Source: Persea americana
Taxonomy: Eukaryota; Streptophyta; Magnoliopsida; Laurales; Lauraceae
NCBI GenBank assembly: GCA_029852735.1
Contig: CM056809.1
Location: 75,734,444-75,798,443 of the forward strand
Direction: 5' to 3'
Length of the DNA: 64,000 nucleotides
Shown here: one piece after another, positions 59,955 to 64,000 of the stretch
Layout: every line of letters starts with the position of its first letter
How positions within the stretch are numbered: the stretch's first letter is position 1
Program-made: the position numbers and the translations under genes
Notes under the pieces: generated by a model
The model's database searches: none
The model's input: the letters and a program-made list of their open reading frames with translations, nothing else
What the model was told of the DNA's origin: nothing

Positions 59955-62900
59955 GGATGTTTGGTTAAGGTGTCTGAGAATTTTTGAATAGAGGGGCAGA
60001 GATTCTCTTCTTCTTCTTCTTTTTGTTTTTCTTATGATTTTGTAGGGTATCTCTCTCTGTGAAATGGTGAGGGAAAGATATAGGAAGAATTCCTAGTGTT
60101 TTTCGACCGTTTCAATACGCTAAAAAGAAAATAAACGAATGGGTGACTTGGTCATGGTCCATGTGGTTTTGTACGTTTTCTTGGGTCTAAACGATGACCT
60201 TGTGAATTGAAAGATGACCTGAATTTTGAACTGCCTTTCCTTTTACCATTTGTGGTGAGGTAGAGAATTTGAAAGCTCCTTCCTTGTTTAAGGAAGGGGG
60301 AGGAAAGCTTCTTCGTCTCTTTCCACTCCATTTAACATTGAATTAGGACCATCCAACCATCAGTCGGGTGGACAGAAAAGAACTGTTATCTTCTGAGCTT
60401 CTCGGCGTGGACCCAACAAACCAAGACACAAGTATCTATAGATCATTTCTTTCTAAGAAGGTCGATAAGTGCGGCCCACCACACCTTCTTGTAGGAGTTA
60501 GGGTTGTCTGCAATTCACTATGGTTGCCCTTTTGGCATTAGACAACTAATCCAATCATAGTAGAGCCAGCCCTCCACCAAATTGATGATTATATTGTATG
60601 TGTTAACTGATGGCGGTCAATGTTGGGCCGAAAATTGGGACTTAATAAATTTGTGGGCCACTCCCGAGCAAGACAGTTCTTAGGACCCACTTGGAACTAC
60701 ACAAATTATGATAGTGGTGGGGATCAAAAGATCCGGGTGTGGAGGAACCCCTATATGAAATTATGATATAAAATTGAAGCCAATCCAATGGTCCTTGCTC
60801 CTTGATCCATGGCTCAAAAGTTTACCAGTTTTGAGTATAAAAAAAAAAAAAAAAAAAAAAGATTCATACTCAATCCAATGGTCCATTCCTTTCAAATAAG
60901 TGCATACCCCATGGAATCTGTGACATATTGGGGGATCGAATGATCTATTCGGACTAATCATAAGGTGGGCCTCACATGCATCTCACATAGTAACTCCATG
61001 TGAGAGCAAATGAATATATATGCTTCATGGGCCCTACCTCTCTGCAAAATCTTAGGCCCGCATACGATCACCTCCCTGTGGGATCCATTTGAAGACGGGA
61101 AGGGGATGGAAAGGCTTTGATGTGCACTACCTCTCTACAAAAATCTTGGCGTCTCCTATCATCCTAACCACAATTTGAAATGAGTGCTACCTTGAGCGAA
61201 TTCGAAGGCATTACTGTTGTTAAAGAAGGAAAGAACGCCCGCCCATCCAATCAGTGTACTCAAAATCATGAAAACAAGTGAGCAATTACTGGGAGTTAAT
61301 CTCCCTCCCCAGAGGGCTTGGGCCTACCCCCCTAAGCTGGGTCCGGGTACCCAAAAAAAAACGCCGAAAGGATCACATTTTAATCTTTCAATTCTGTCAC
61401 TCCCTGAAATCCAAGATCGTCATGACCCTTTGATCTCGATGTGTGAATGGTCCCAGTTAACACGGGCATGATCAAATCACAAAGTGAAATCACACTATCA
61501 TTCACATAATGAAGATCAGAGTCTTTTAGTCTAATTAATTCATCAAATTTATTAAGTGGATCTTCCAATGAATCACTAATCAAGAATTATTGTCTAATAC
61601 AAAACCATGAACTCAAAGATGTCCAAATAACTAAACAAACAACTAAACCAAATAATAAATAAGGTGTGACTAGTTCTAAGACTTCTAGAGCGTGACATGC
61701 CGCTCAAAAGTCCACGCTCAGTCACACAAAATAGCTATTGCACATTTGTGATATGAGCAACAGTTGTTTGAAAAACCAAATCTTTTGTTATTTGGATAAG
61801 TGTAGTATATACAAATATATACTATGGTACAGCTTTGATAAGTGAGATATTACAGCAGCAAAGTCCTGTGAACTAGAAGAGGTTACAACAGAACAAAAGA
61901 ATCGGTCAATTAAGATGGGGCCCAGTGTATGGTTGGGCTTGTATGTTATCAATTTGCACTTCAGTTGGGTGTTCAACCTCAGTATTTAAGAAAACCAAGC
62001 AGGTGAGGACTAGTCTCCATAAGTAGAGAAACTATAAAACCATAACAAACAGGATCATCAGCCAATTATTAGCAACTATGGGTTCGCTGAATGATTGCAG
62101 ACATGGATTATGGATATGTAATACTGTAATGATTCATCATATGAGACAAGATTAGGTAAAGTAACTCTCTGTCAAGTAGCTAACCGTAGACACTAAACAA
62201 GCACAAATGTAGGCGGGAAGACAAGAATGATTCTAATCATTCTAATGATGAGTAATTATTGGAAGAGTATCAAATTTGGGCTTGAGCCAATTCAGGAAAA
62301 GGACCCCATGTGGTAAAAAAATGGATGGTGCTTAATATAAGGGTCCTCCTTTGAGGGTTTCCATATTTGTATGTATAAGGAAATAAAAGTAAAACTAAAC
62401 TAGTTTCAAACGGTTGAGTAATGGGCATGAAACATATATATAATGGTTGTTGAAAATAAAGCTACAGAACTGAATAAAAAATAGAAATTGAAACAATGGT
62501 ACCGATCTACAATTTGTGGAGAGCGCTGTATAGGCGGAAATCAAGTGAGATTAGCGGCGGCAGCTTACTGCCGAGGTACATCTGCCGACGTTTTCTTTAG
62601 GACGAGTTCCACCCCTCCGGGACAAACCCAGATGCGGAAAAGGATCTCTGCTCCAAGAAGCACAAAATGCTCACAAGAAAAAGAAAACAGAAAGAAAACA
62701 TAGTAGTTTTTCTGAACCCAGACCGGCTATTTAATATCACAAAATATTGTCGTTGGGCTTTTAAACCAGCGATTAATCACAACATTAAGGAAGCATTAAA
62801 AATAATTAAAACACCGTTTTTGAATTTCAATTTTGAAACATTTCTATATCAGAATATGGGTTCCTCCAGGGTAGTTTGGGCTGGATTCCCCCCCATCACA

Positions 62901-64000
62901 TAGGATGCGCGTCGCGGACACGTGCCCCATTAAATGGTAGGTTGGGCTGGATTTGAACAATGTGGGATCCCATCTATTCCACTACCCTAACGATAGGAAA
63001 AGACAAAACTTTTTCAAGTAAGGTGGTTTTGAATTTTTGAAACAACCAAAACCCAACAATGATAGCATAGAGGGCGAAGTGTTGAGAGCTCAACGTTCAT
63101 GGAAAGCCATCATCATTAAACACTAGTAGCTATCTAAACGAAGATAGAGACAGTAGCTTGTAAAAATAGAAACATTAAAATGGTTCATGTTCATCAGTTG
63201 TTATTTGGTTGATAGCAATTTTCGGTGATCCTGTTTTTTTAATGCAGCATCCTCTACTGCTTCTGTATTCTGTAATATGAAGTTTTCTGCTACCTTTAAT
63301 AAGACGGATAGTTAAGTTTGTGGACACATTGGCCCCATGAATATAAGAGGACTATTAGGATAGTCATCCGAGAAACACAAGTCTGGTAGATATTTCTAGC
63401 TAATGAATTTAAGGTCATGAAACCGACAATCCCTACCCTTTTATATCTAATTAAGGAGGTCCTGGGTGTCCTGTTTTATAAGACAATGGAGAGCGTCACA
63501 TTAAAGAGGTACATCTGAGAAGTATGCCATATATCCCATATTCAAAAGTAGCTAAGTCAATCAAAGTGGATTGTTACTCTAAGCATTTGACATATAAAAC
63601 TTTTAACACACGAATTGTTACACTATTTCTAATGGATTTATGTCTATACTATATGCCTTCACTGAAGAACTTTTTGGTGTCTTTTTTGCAACTCAACTTC
63701 AAACTAAGGGCTTGTTTGTTTGCATAAAGTACCATAGAGATTAACTACATATGAACTGATGGCCAAATGAGCTTCATTGAAGGATCATTAAAGAGGTAAG
63801 GGGTGAAGGAAATGAGGTGAGAGGTGAATGATATAATATAACGATCTCAATGAGACCTTGACTTTCCTATCATTTGAATTACTATTGTGGTAGTTGGATA
63901 TTAAATTTCCACAGGCTTAGTTTATTTTATGGTTATTTTTTCATGTTTTTTTTTTATTATTCAATTTTTATCTGCTAGTAAATGTACAAAGTCTTTGAAT
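59955..64000. other. 5' flank of the WRKY55-like gene and distal intergenic DNA
   Basis: No further gene recognised. A CTTCTTCTTCTTCTT run at about 60006-60020 lies in the likely leader of the minus-strand WRKY gene. A W-box core (GGTCAA) lies near 60614. A poly-A stretch is at 60840-60860. At 62485-62740 a mixed GC-rich segment (GGCGGCAGC, CCTCCGGGACAAACCC) could be part of an LTR but lacks partners. The last 300 bases include GGGCTTGTTTGTTTG at 63708-63722, possibly the left end of a MITE whose other end is outside the window. Confidence 0.5.

Overview
This is nuclear DNA from a flowering plant. The genes are intron-rich with ordinary GT-AG splice sites, the intergenic DNA is AT-rich, and it is packed with MITEs, decayed LINEs and simple repeats. 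There is no sign of operons or of bacterial or organellar sequence. The moderate-GC codon use of the genes argues against a grass. The frequent short GGGCCCAC-type repeats and the RTE LINEs ending in GATGATGATG recall magnoliids, but that lineage guess is weak.

Four protein-coding genes are well supported. (1) 2385-12902 (+): a nine-exon gene for chloroplast NAD-dependent glycerol-3-phosphate dehydrogenase (GLY1/SFD1 type, 439 aa). (2) 19746-22337 (+): an intronless 863-aa PLS-class, E-subclass pentatricopeptide repeat protein with a likely organellar presequence. (3) 38088-40262 (+): a three-exon group III WRKY factor of the WRKY54/WRKY70 type (313 aa). (4) 57117-59954 (-): a three-exon group III WRKY factor of the WRKY55 type (389 aa). 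From memory, their Arabidopsis counterparts lie in the same order class on chromosome 2 (At2g40690, At2g40720, At2g40740, At2g40750), so the window looks like an ancient conserved block swollen by transposons. GLY1/SFD1 and WRKY54/70 are both tied to salicylic-acid and systemic defence in Arabidopsis. The WRKY54/70-like gene has a cluster of TGACG (as-1-like) motifs just upstream.

The rest is mostly transposon debris. 1-2260 is the 5' flank. The large introns of gene 1 hold a hAT MITE with an intact 8-bp target duplication and a 5'-truncated RTE LINE with an 11-bp target duplication. 14533-19446 has two copies of a hAT-like MITE whose OUTER ends are bordered by the same 8-bp direct repeat while neither copy has its own duplication, as expected if the whole 4.9 kb moved as one macrotransposon. 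25.7-31.6 kb holds a MITE, a PIF/Harbinger-like element that contains a broken DnaJ gene and a broken MYB/SANT gene, and a decayed RTE LINE. 34-37.2 kb holds an LTR-like segment, another MITE, an RTE fragment and an exact 92-bp duplication ending in poly-C that may be an assembly artefact. 40.3-57.1 kb is gene-poor, with several inverted-repeat elements. 60-64 kb shows no recognisable gene.

No RNA genes and no CRISPR arrays were seen. The most noteworthy items are the macrotransposon signature, the Harbinger-like element carrying a DnaJ pseudogene, the one-residue-short zinc finger (C-X6-C) of the WRKY55-like protein, the TGACG cluster and the conserved gene block.
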